A DNA stretch of 52,155 bases from Rhodoferax sp. GTDB lineage: Bacteria > Pseudomonadota > Gammaproteobacteria > Burkholderiales > Burkholderiaceae_C. The notes under the pieces are model-generated. The model saw only the letters and a list, made by a program, of their open reading frames with translations. It was not told where the DNA came from and ran no database searches. The position numbers and the translations under genes were made by a program. This document shows positions 1-7,669 of the stretch, piece after piece. The stretch covers positions 1 through 52,155 of the forward strand of contig NZ_JAQTMS010000037.1 of the NCBI RefSeq assembly GCF_028714215.1, in the 5' to 3' direction. Position 1 is the first letter of the stretch, and the number at the start of each line of letters is the position of its first letter.

Positions 1-133
1 TCCATCCAGTTTCTCCTTTCGTTTGCTTGGCGGCTCACGATTGGTAGTTTCTGCGATGGACACCTACGTATATGTCAAACTCCTACTGCCACCCCGGCAA
101 AGCCGGGGGATCTCCCATTTGATTAGGACCTGT
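1..133 (-). other. Leader of an unidentified minus-strand gene at the window edge
   Basis: This stretch lies downstream of the decarboxylase and holds no complete gene. On the minus strand a strong Shine-Dalgarno sequence (AAAGGAG) stands about 7 nt before an ATG whose complement is at 3-5, so a gene probably starts at position 5 and runs out of the window. A perfect hairpin, CCCCGGC (92-98) and GCCGGGG (102-108), sits between the two genes but has no T-run, so it is a weak terminator candidate. The leader has the look of an insertion-sequence end, but nothing in the window proves that. Confidence 0.35.
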
Positions 134-2422
134 TCAAGCCCCGACGCAATCTGCGTAATAGTGGCGCTGGCCGTCGGCGTCAACCTCCTCCACCAGGCCG
201 TGAATGTCGGTTTCAAAACCCGGACATTGGTTGTTGAACTCACGTGAAAATTTGAGGTAGTCAACAATCTTGCGGTTGAACACCTCGCCCGGAATCAGCA
301 AGGGAATTCCCGGCGGGTAAGGCGTCACCAGTCCCACCGTGATGCGGCCTTCCAGTTCATCGATCTCGACGCGCTCGGTCTGGCGCAGCGCAATGTGAGC
401 GTAGGCATCGCTGGGCTTCATGGCGGGACTCAGGTCGCTCAGGTACATGTCGGTGGTGAGCCGCGCAATGTCGTATTTGGCGTAGAGCTGGTGCACGTGC
501 TGGCACAGGTCGGCCAGTCCCATGTTTTCGTATTTGAGGTATTTCTGGCAGAACTCGGGCAATATCCGCCACATCGGCTGGTTCTTGGCGTAGTCGTCCT
601 TGAACTGCTGCAAGGCGGTCAGCATGCTGTTCCAGCGGCCCTTGGTGATGCCGATGGTGAACATGATGAAAAAGCTGTAGAGCCCGGTTTTCTCCACCAC
701 CACCCCGTGCTCGGACAGGAACTTGGTCACGATACTGGCCGGAATGCCGGTCTTGGCGAACTTGCCATTCAAGTCCATGCCCGGCGTCACCACCGTCGAC
801 TTGATCGGGTCCAGCATGTTGAAGCCGGCCGCCATCTTGCCGAAGCCATGCCAGTTGACGCCGGCCTTGGCTTTCGCCGATTCGCCCTTGATGATCCAGT
901 CATCGGCGCGACCGATGCCCTCGTCCACCAGCTTGTCCGGCCCCCAGACCTTGAACCACCAGTCGTCGCCATACTCCTCGTCGATCTTGCGCATGGCGCG
1001 GCGAAAATCCAGCGCCTCGGCAATGCTTTCCTCCACCAGGGCGGTGCCACCGGGTGGCTCCATCATGGCGGCCGCGACGTCGCAACTGGCAATGATGCTG
1101 TACTGCGGAGAGGTCGAGGTATGCATCAGATAGGCCTCGTTGAACAGGTGTTTGTCGAGCTTGACGGTTTGCGAATCCTGCACCAGCACCTGGCTGGCCT
1201 GACTGATGCCGGCCAGCAGTTTGTGAATCGACTGCGTCGCATAGACCATGGCATGCTTGGGGCGCGCGCGGTTCTTGCCCATGGCGTGGTAGCTGCCGTA
1301 AAACGGGTGAAACGCCGCATGCGGCAGCCAGGCCTCGTCAAAGTGGATGTTCTCCACATAGCCGTCCAGCATGCCTTTCACCGTTTCGGTGTTGTACAGA
1401 ACACCGTCATAGGTCGACTGGGTCAGCGTCAGGACCCGGGGCTTGATCTGACTGGCCACCACCCCTTGCAGGTGTTTGCGGATCAGGGGATTGGCCACGA
1501 TCTTGGCCTTGATGGCGGCCGGCTCGAATTCGCTCTTGGGGATCGGGCCGATGATGCCGAAGTGATTGCGCGTCGGTTTCAGGAACACCGGAATGGCCCC
1601 GGTCATGATGATCGCGTGCAGGATGGAGACGTGGCAATTGCGGTCCACCACCACCACATCATTGGGCGCTACCGTGTGGTGCCACACCATCTTGTTGCTG
1701 GTGCTGGTGCCGTTGGTGACAAAAAAGCAGTGATCGGCATTGAAGATGCGCGCCGCATTGCGCTCGCTCTTGCCAATGGCGCCGTCATGGTCCAGCAACT
1801 GGCCCAGCTCTTCCACCGCGTTGCAGACGTCGGCGCGCAGCATGTTCTCGCCATAGAACTGGTGGTACATCTGCCCGACCGGGCTTTTCAGAAAGGCGAC
1901 GCCGCCGGAATGCCCCGGACAGTGCCAGGAATAGGAGCCGTCCTCCGCATAGTCCAGCAAGGCTTTGAAAAAAGGCGGCTGCACACCCTCCAGGTAGCTC
2001 TTGGCTTCACGGATGATGTGGCGCGCCACGAATTCGGGCGTGTCCTCGAACATGTGAATGAAGCCATGCAGTTCCCGCAGAATGTCGTTGGGCACGTGGC
2101 GCGAGGTCTTGGTCTCGCCATAGATGTAGATCGGTACGTCCAGATTCTTGCGGCGCACTTCTTCAATGAAATGGCGCAGGTTGAGAACCGCCGGGTCCAG
2201 ATCGGGGCCGGGTGTGAACTCCTCGTCGTCGATCGACAGGATAAACGCACTGGCACGACTTTGTTGCTGCGCGAACTGGCTCAGATCACCATAACTGGTA
2301 ACCCCCAGCACCTCCAGCCCTTCCGACTCTATCGCCTGAGCCAGCGCCCGAATACCCAGACCCGAGGTGTTCTCGGAGCGGAAATCCTCGTCGATGATGA
2401 CAATCGGAAAACGAAATTTCAT
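134..2422 (-). CDS. Arginine/lysine/ornithine decarboxylase (fold-type I, PLP)
   Basis: This 762-residue protein belongs to the biodegradative Orn/Lys/Arg decarboxylase family. These large cytoplasmic PLP enzymes decarboxylate a basic amino acid to its amine. The order is a response-regulator-like wing domain (about 1-125), the PLP-binding core and the C-terminal domain. The Schiff-base lysine should be K401 in SIHKLLAGISQAS, with the cofactor-binding HFDEAW around D362 and NCHVS around H264. Length fits AdiA (756) and LdcC/SpeC (about 711-715), so the substrate cannot be settled by eye. It stands alone, divergent from nfeD across 128 bases. Polyamine synthesis or acid resistance are both possible roles. 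Confidence 0.93.
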   Translation of the reverse strand: MKFRFPIVIIDEDFRSENTSGLGIRALAQAIESEGLEVLGVTSYGDLSQFAQQQSRASAFILSIDDEEFTPGPDLDPAVLNLRHFIEEVRRKNLDVPIYIYGETKTSRHVPNDILRELHGFIHMFEDTPEFVARHIIREAKSYLEGVQPPFFKALLDYAEDGSYSWHCPGHSGGVAFLKSPVGQMYHQFYGENMLRADVCNAVEELGQLLDHDGAIGKSERNAARIFNADHCFFVTNGTSTSNKMVWHHTVAPNDVVVVDRNCHVSILHAIIMTGAIPVFLKPTRNHFGIIGPIPKSEFEPAAIKAKIVANPLIRKHLQGVVASQIKPRVLTLTQSTYDGVLYNTETVKGMLDGYVENIHFDEAWLPHAAFHPFYGSYHAMGKNRARPKHAMVYATQSIHKLLAGISQASQVLVQDSQTVKLDKHLFNEAYLMHTSTSPQYSIIASCDVAAAMMEPPGGTALVEESIAEALDFRRAMRKIDEEYGDDWWFKVWGPDKLVDEGIGRADDWIIKGESAKAKAGVNWHGFGKMAAGFNMLDPIKSTVVTPGMDLNGKFAKTGIPASIVTKFLSEHGVVVEKTGLYSFFIMFTIGITKGRWNSMLTALQQFKDDYAKNQPMWRILPEFCQKYLKYENMGLADLCQHVHQLYAKYDIARLTTDMYLSDLSPAMKPSDAYAHIALRQTERVEIDELEGRITVGLVTPYPPGIPLLIPGEVFNRKIVDYLKFSREFNNQCPGFETDIHGLVEEVDADGQRHYYADCVGA

Positions 2423-2550
2423 GAGAACCTCCAGCGAAACCAGGAAAAAATTAAAGCAGGCGCGAAGTGTAAGGACTTATTTGCCCGCATCGCTTGCGCG
2501 TCCCGTGTTTTGCCGCAAAATGTGGCGATACCAACACATTGGGGGCGGAT

Positions 2551-2976
2551 ATGGCCGATTCAACGATCTGGTGGGTACTTGCAGGGGCCGCTATCGCGGT
2601 CGAATTGCTGAGCGGAACGTTTTATTTGCTGATGCTGTCCCTCGGGCTGGTGGCTGCCGCCATCGCCGCCCATCTGGGTGCCACGGCTGCGCTGCAACTG
2701 GTGGTGGCGGCAGTGGTCGGCGGCGGGTTTGTCCTGGTCTGGCGCCGCTACAAACAAAAAACACCTTCCGCCGCTCCCGCCGGCGCCAACCGCGACGTCA
2801 ACATGGACGTTGGCGAGACCGTTCAGGTTGACGCGTGGCGCCCGGACGGCACCAGTTCTGTCAAGTACCGCGGTGCCAACTGGAGCGTATCGCTGGTCGC
2901 CGGCGCCGCGGCGGTATCCGGTTTGCACAGCATTGTGGAAGTGGTGGGTAGCCGACTGGTCGTCAAGAAACTGTAA
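2551..2976 (+). CDS. NfeD-family short membrane protein
   Basis: The 141-residue protein has two N-terminal hydrophobic segments (about 5-55), a short basic stretch, and a C-terminal OB-fold-like domain ending in VVGSRLVVKKL. This is the short NfeD layout. An in-frame ATG further upstream gives MRVPCFAAKCG..., which does not resemble the family; the ATG at 2551 behind a G-rich Shine-Dalgarno stretch gives MADSTIWW and was chosen. It is followed after 43 bases by an SPFH protein. That NfeD-SPFH pair is a classic partnership in bacterial membrane microdomain maintenance, and the two genes are probably cotranscribed. Confidence 0.88.
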   Translation: MADSTIWWVLAGAAIAVELLSGTFYLLMLSLGLVAAAIAAHLGATAALQLVVAAVVGGGFVLVWRRYKQKTPSAAPAGANRDVNMDVGETVQVDAWRPDGTSSVKYRGANWSVSLVAGAAAVSGLHSIVEVVGSRLVVKKL

Positions 2977-3019
2977 CTACGCCTCCTCAGGATACTGTTG
3001 CGGCTCACTGGAGAATTTA

Positions 3020-3934
3020 ATGGAAATTGGAATCATCCTGTTCGTCATCGCGCTGGTGTTTGTCACGCAGGCGGTCAAGGTCGTGCCACAACAGCATGCC
3101 TGGGTGGTGGAGCGCCTCGGAAAGTACAACGGAACCTTGACGCCCGGCTTGAGTTTTCTGCTGCCGTTCGTGGACCGGGTGGCCTACAAACACGTGCTCA
3201 AGGAAATACCCCTGGACATTGCCAGCCAGGTCTGCATCACGCGCGACAACACGCAGTTGCAAGTCGACGGCATTCTGTATTTTCAGGTGACCGACGCGAT
3301 GCGGGCCAGCTACGGTTCCAGCAATTACATCGTGGCCATTTCGCAATTGGCACAGACCTCGCTGCGTTCCGTCATCGGCAAGCTCGAACTCGACAAAACC
3401 TTTGAAGAGCGTGACATCATCAACGCCCAGGTGGTGCAAGCCATCGACGAAGCCGCTCTCAACTGGGGCGTCAAGGTGTTGCGTTACGAGATCAAGGATC
3501 TGACACCGCCGAAAGAGATCCTGCACGCCATGCAGCAGCAGATTACCGCCGAGCGCGAAAAGCGCGCGCTGATTGCCGCCTCCGAAGGCCGGCGCCAGGA
3601 GCAGATCAACATCGCCACCGGCGAGCGGGAAGCCTTTATTCAACGCTCGGAGGGTGAGAAGCAGGCCGTGATCAACAAGGCGCAGGGGGAAGCGCAGTCG
3701 ATCCTGGCGGTCGCCGAAGCCACGGCCCAGGCGATTTCTGCCGTGGCGGCGGCGATTCGCCAGCCCGGCGGCGCCGAGGCCGTGCAACTGAAGGTCGCAG
3801 AAAAAGCGGTGGAGGCCTACTCCAGGGTGGCGGCGGCCTCCAGCACGACACTGATAGTGCCCAGCAACATGACCGAAGTGTCGGCACTGATTGCCTCGGC
3901 CATGAAAATGGTACAGCTGCAGCGTTCCACCTAG
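3020..3934 (+). CDS. SPFH/Band 7 (stomatin-like, QmcA-type) membrane protein
   Basis: The 304-residue protein has one N-terminal membrane segment (MEIGIILFVIALVFV), then a Band 7/SPFH domain (about 20-185, including QHAWVVERLGKY and PPKEILHAMQQQ). A long Ala/Glu/Gln-rich coiled coil (about 175-260) follows. The start is fixed by CTGGAG just upstream of ATG 3020. A longer in-frame ORF begins inside nfeD, but its extra N-terminus is an out-of-frame reading of nfeD and was dropped. Members oligomerise at the inner membrane and scaffold proteases or lipid domains. It follows its usual partner nfeD. Confidence 0.92.
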   Translation: MEIGIILFVIALVFVTQAVKVVPQQHAWVVERLGKYNGTLTPGLSFLLPFVDRVAYKHVLKEIPLDIASQVCITRDNTQLQVDGILYFQVTDAMRASYGSSNYIVAISQLAQTSLRSVIGKLELDKTFEERDIINAQVVQAIDEAALNWGVKVLRYEIKDLTPPKEILHAMQQQITAEREKRALIAASEGRRQEQINIATGEREAFIQRSEGEKQAVINKAQGEAQSILAVAEATAQAISAVAAAIRQPGGAEAVQLKVAEKAVEAYSRVAAASSTTLIVPSNMTEVSALIASAMKMVQLQRST

Positions 3935-3951
3935 CCCGCCTGGCGCGCAGG

Positions 3952-5208
3952 CTACTTCCTGGCCAATTCCGGCAAAGCCACTTTTTGATCAACGCTGAAT
4001 TGGTAATCCTTGAAGATGTGCTCGGCACTCAAAGTCTGGTAGCTGCCGTCTTCCAGACGCCGCGTCGTGTCCTTCAGGCGATAAGTGGTTTGCCCGCAGG
4101 TCCAGCAATTGAAGTTGCGCATGTGCGTGCACAGGCAAGTCTTGTCCATCACCGAGTAGGTCTTGGCCTGCGGGTGCCGGGCCACCTCGCTGTTGTAGGC
4201 CGTGATGTAAGCGCAACCGCCATTGCCATCGAGCAGAAAGCCGTAGGCTTCGCAATTGGGCCGGATGCCGGCGCCGATGGCGGGGGTGTTCCTGAGCATG
4301 CGCATCGGGTAGCCGGTCGGCGAAATGGTGTTGACAATGATGTCGGCTTCGCTGGCCTTGAAATATTCCTGCTTGACCTTCTTCGGCAAGCCGCATTCAT
4401 CGGCCACGGTAAAACGCGTTGCAACCTGTACCGCGGCCGAACCATTCTCCAGAAATGACACGGCATCGCTGCCGGTAAAAATGCCGCCCGCGGCGATCAC
4501 CGGAATGGCCAGCTGTTCGGTCTTCAGGTACTGCACAATCTCGGCAATGATGGTGGCCAGATCGTATTGCGCCCAATCCATGCCAAAACCCAGATGGCCA
4601 CCGGCCAGGGGGCCTTCCACGATCACGTAATCGGGCAGCCGGTCCAGTTTGGCATTCTTGCGCAGGAAAATCTGCAGCGCCCGCAACGACGATACGATGA
4701 TGCCCAGCTTGGCATCGCGAAAACGCGGGTGCTCGGCCAGCAAGCCAAACGAGCCCAAATGCAAACCAGCGCTCAAGGTGATGCCGTCGATGCCGGCATC
4801 CAGTGCCGACGCCATGCGCACCTGCAGCGTCTCGCGCGGGGCGTTCATGGTCAGCTTTTCCATGCAATTGACAAATATCAAACCCTCGCCGCGCTTGGCC
4901 TGCATCGTGGCTTCGACATGGCGCTTGGTGGCCTCGGCCAACACACCCAGGTCGAAGTGGATGATGGATTTGTCGGAGTTGTCGATGTTGTGCTTGTAGA
5001 GCCGGAGTTTGTTTTTGACAAAACTGGTGTGATAGCGCCGATCCGAAACGTCGGTCACCATGGCGTCGGAGATATGTCCTATGCCGCCCAGCCGCGCCGC
5101 TTCCAGGGCCAACTCCGCGGTGGAGATATCAACCCCCATGCCACCGATCATGATCGGCACAAACTGCTTTTTTCCGAACGTCAGACGGAAGTCATCAACA
5201 CGCTTCAT
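3952..5208 (-). CDS. Nitronate monooxygenase/2-nitropropane dioxygenase-like flavoprotein
   Basis: A TIM-barrel FMN protein of 418 residues. Seen in the sequence are GGMGVDIST near the N-terminus, a GPLAGGHLGFG glycine motif, and PVIAAGGIFTGSDAVSFLENGSAAVQVATRF, the FMN-phosphate loop typical of NMO/FabK-like enzymes. The C-terminus adds a cysteine-rich tail (about 355-385, CLCTHMRNFNCWTCG), more than the minimal NMO has. A start at 5208 is preferred over 5337 because AAGGAA sits just upstream and the family begins near this methionine. It converges on the SPFH gene with 17 bases between stops. The true substrate is unknown. Confidence 0.85.
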   Translation of the reverse strand: MKRVDDFRLTFGKKQFVPIMIGGMGVDISTAELALEAARLGGIGHISDAMVTDVSDRRYHTSFVKNKLRLYKHNIDNSDKSIIHFDLGVLAEATKRHVEATMQAKRGEGLIFVNCMEKLTMNAPRETLQVRMASALDAGIDGITLSAGLHLGSFGLLAEHPRFRDAKLGIIVSSLRALQIFLRKNAKLDRLPDYVIVEGPLAGGHLGFGMDWAQYDLATIIAEIVQYLKTEQLAIPVIAAGGIFTGSDAVSFLENGSAAVQVATRFTVADECGLPKKVKQEYFKASEADIIVNTISPTGYPMRMLRNTPAIGAGIRPNCEAYGFLLDGNGGCAYITAYNSEVARHPQAKTYSVMDKTCLCTHMRNFNCWTCGQTTYRLKDTTRRLEDGSYQTLSAEHIFKDYQFSVDQKVALPELARK

Positions 5209-5465
5209 CAAATTCCTTGGGCCTGTTTGGCAAACCTGGCAACCTTCTTGGCCGATCGCCCAAGCAAGCCCAGAGAGAAAAAATCGCAAGCCAGTCCGGC
5301 TTTGCACGGCCGGAATTCTACCCTTCCCACATTTCAAATCCGCAGCCCAAATGCGCTTGGGCGACAGTTCGTTCCGGCTCCATGCGCTAAATTAGCGCTG
5401 ATTTCGCACTGCAAGTGCGAAGACGCTCCCGATTGAATAACAAAGTCATTGACACTTTCACCAGC

Positions 5466-6374
5466 ATGGCCTCTTCATCCCGCAAACTTCCCCAGCCGCT
5501 CAAGGGTGTGCGTGTGCTCAGCCTGAGCCTGAACCTGCCCGGCCCGGCGGCCTTGATGCGCTGCCGGCAAATGGGCGCTTCCTGTGTCAAATTGGAGCCC
5601 CCCGCCCCCCCTGGCGCGGCTGCCGGCGCCTCGGGCGACCCGATGGGTTTGTACAACCGGTCGGCTTACCAGCAGTTGCACGCCGGTGTTCGGGTGGCGG
5701 TGGCCGATCTGAAGACCGAGCCGGGCCAGAAGACCTTGCACCGCGAACTGGCCAAGGCCGATGTTTTGCTGACCTCGTTCCGCCCTTCGGCCCTGAAAAA
5801 ACTGGGCCTGGAGTGGAAACTGCTGCAGCAGCGCTATCCCACCCTGTCACAGGTCGCGATTGTGGGCGCGCCAGGCGGGCGCGCTGAAGAACCGGGACAC
5901 GATCTCACCTACCTGGCGGAAAACGACCTGGTTGCCGGTCTGGAACTACCCGCCACCTTGTATGCCGACATGGGCGGTTCACTGATGGCCTCGGAGGCGG
6001 TACTGCAAGCCCAGTTGCTTCAGTGTAAAAAGGGCAAGGGCAGCTTCTTTGAAGTGGCCCTGGCGCAAGCCGCCGGCTATCTGGCCTTGCCGCGCACCTG
6101 GGGCTTGACCCGGGCCGGCGCCGCCGTGGGCGGTGGCCACGCGGGCTATCGGGTCTATCCCTGCCAGGATGGCCGCGTCGCCGTGGCAGCGCTGGAGCCG
6201 CACTTTGCCAAGGCCTTGTGCGCGGCGGCGGGGATTCAGTACGCCAATATCCTGACCATGCTGTCGCCAACGACCCATCAGTTGATTGCCGGCTACCTGC
6301 TGGGCATGACGCGCCAGGCACTGGACCGGTTGGCCATCGAAAAAGACATTCCGCTCTACACCCTGGCAGGCTAG
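5466..6374 (+). CDS. CaiB/BaiF family CoA-transferase, short form
   Basis: This 302-residue protein matches class III CoA-transferases. It has a GVRVLSLSLNLPGPAALMRCRQMGA N-terminal Rossmann-like part, DVLLTSFRPSALKKLGL, and YADMGG with the presumed catalytic aspartate at D168, followed by KGKGSFFEVAL. Family members usually have 380-430 residues. Here the C-terminal part is short, and the usual long N-terminal P-loop-like sequence is abbreviated. It may still act as a CoA-transferase or racemase, but the reduced size makes activity uncertain. ATG 5466 was preferred over 5415 because homologous sequence begins just after it. It is convergent with ispF (13 bases apart). Confidence 0.8.
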   Translation: MASSSRKLPQPLKGVRVLSLSLNLPGPAALMRCRQMGASCVKLEPPAPPGAAAGASGDPMGLYNRSAYQQLHAGVRVAVADLKTEPGQKTLHRELAKADVLLTSFRPSALKKLGLEWKLLQQRYPTLSQVAIVGAPGGRAEEPGHDLTYLAENDLVAGLELPATLYADMGGSLMASEAVLQAQLLQCKKGKGSFFEVALAQAAGYLALPRTWGLTRAGAAVGGGHAGYRVYPCQDGRVAVAALEPHFAKALCAAAGIQYANILTMLSPTTHQLIAGYLLGMTRQALDRLAIEKDIPLYTLAG

Positions 6375-6387
6375 GACCGGAGTCAAT

Positions 6388-6879
6388 TCAGCCTGGCTTG
6401 CACAGCAGGACGATGGCGCGCGCTTCGATTGCCTGGCCCTGACCGACCGGCCCCATCTTTTCCGCCGTCTTGGCTTTGACATTGACCTGCTCCAGCCGCA
6501 GCGCCAGGGCCGCTGCAATCTGCTCGCGCATGGCGGCAATGTAGGGCATCAATTTGGGCGCTTGCGCCACCACGGTGCTGTCGATGTTGCCGATCTGATG
6601 ACCCGCCTCGCGCACGCGCCGCGCCGCCTCGCGCAACAGCAGCAGGGAGTCCGCGCCTTGGAAGCGCGGGTCGGTGTCCGGGAAATGCATGCCAATGTCA
6701 CCCAGCGCCGCGGCGCCCAGCAAGGCATCCGTGATGGCATGCAGCAGCACATCCGCGTCCGAGTGCCCCAGCAGGCCCAGGGCAAAGGGAATTTGCACAC
6801 CACCGAGGATCAGCTTTCGCCCGGCCACCAGAGCGTGCACATCCCAGCCCTCACCGATTCTGAAATTCATGTCATTCAC
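6388..6879 (-). CDS. ispF: 2-C-methyl-D-erythritol 2,4-cyclodiphosphate synthase
   Basis: IspF converts CDP-methylerythritol 2-phosphate to the cyclic diphosphate in the non-mevalonate isoprenoid pathway. The 163-residue length is normal. The metal-binding GEGWDVHAL (D13, H15), [32 protein letters not shown] and the C-terminal [14 protein letters not shown] signature are all present. Translation may begin at M1 or M4 (MNFRIGEG). It lies 28 bases downstream of ispD in the same direction, the common ispD-ispF order, and is probably in one transcript with ispD and the HD-GYP gene. Confidence 0.97.
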   Translation of the reverse strand: MNDMNFRIGEGWDVHALVAGRKLILGGVQIPFALGLLGHSDADVLLHAITDALLGAAALGDIGMHFPDTDPRFQGADSLLLLREAARRVREAGHQIGNIDSTVVAQAPKLMPYIAAMREQIAAALALRLEQVNVKAKTAEKMGPVGQGQAIEARAIVLLCKPG

Positions 6880-6907
6880 TTCTTAACGTTGCGTCATGTC
6901 AAGACCA

Positions 6908-7654
6908 TCATGGCGTACCTGGTCCGCCATCCACCGCACTGCGCGCCTTCAAAACGGCCTCGGCCAAGGCAAAGTCTTCCGGGTAGGTCACCTTGAAGTT
7001 CTGTGCGCTGCCCGGCACCAACAGGGGCTGCAAGCCGATGGCCTCCATGGCGCTGGCTTCATCGGTCAGATGGTCAGCGCTCTGCGCCATGGCCTCCATC
7101 AGTTGGCCAATGCGAAACATCTGCGGCGTCTGGGCCAACCATTTGTCGCTTCGGTCCAGGGTCTGCGCCACGCGACCGCCGACCTCACGCTTCAAGGTGT
7201 CGGGCAACTTGTGGGCCAACAGTCCGCCCACCGGGTCGGCGCCACAGACATCGATCAAGGCTTCGATTTGCCGCGCCGTCACCAGGCAGCGGGCGGCGTC
7301 ATGCACCAGCACCCAGTCGTTGCCGGCAGCGCCTTGGCGCAGCAGAAATTTCAGGCCATTCAAAACACTGGCGGCCCGGGTGGCGCCGCCACAAACCGCT
7401 ACCTGACAGGGCGCCGCGTGGGAAGTAAAGAATTCGTCGCCCGGCGCCACCACCACGACCAGTTGTGCAATTCCGGAAACAGCGGCGAAGGCCGCCAGGG
7501 TGTGCATCACCATCGGCTGGCCGGCCAGCAACTGATACTGCTTGGGGCCGTCAGCGCCGGCACGCGAGCCGCTACCCGCGCACGGAATCAGGCCCCAGAA
7601 ACGAGGCGAGGGAGAAGCTTGGGCGGGTGAATCCATGGTGCGCGGTGCCGCCAT
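6908..7654 (-). CDS. ispD: 2-C-methyl-D-erythritol 4-phosphate cytidylyltransferase
   Basis: IspD transfers CMP to methylerythritol phosphate, the step two before IspF. The N-terminal nucleotide-binding motif GLIPCAGSGSRAGADGPKQY is intact, followed by the VLVHDAARCLVT motif. The C-terminus includes ITYPEDFALAE-like VTYPEDFALAEAVL. The protein has 248 residues from the first ATG; a start at 7636 (MDSPAQASP) would lose only six. No clear ribosome site distinguishes them. Its start is only 15 bases after the stop of the upstream HD-GYP gene, suggesting translational or transcriptional coupling. Confidence 0.96.
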   Translation of the reverse strand: MAAPRTMDSPAQASPSPRFWGLIPCAGSGSRAGADGPKQYQLLAGQPMVMHTLAAFAAVSGIAQLVVVVAPGDEFFTSHAAPCQVAVCGGATRAASVLNGLKFLLRQGAAGNDWVLVHDAARCLVTARQIEALIDVCGADPVGGLLAHKLPDTLKREVGGRVAQTLDRSDKWLAQTPQMFRIGQLMEAMAQSADHLTDEASAMEAIGLQPLLVPGSAQNFKVTYPEDFALAEAVLKARSAVDGGPGTP

Positions 7655-7669
7655 TCTAAATTGGCCCTG

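Noticed and set aside
395..2611. Long plus-strand ORF of 738 residues opposite the decarboxylase
   Set aside because: It is antisense to a well-conserved gene; the composition (V, H, Q, R rich) is that of a shadow frame in GC-rich DNA.
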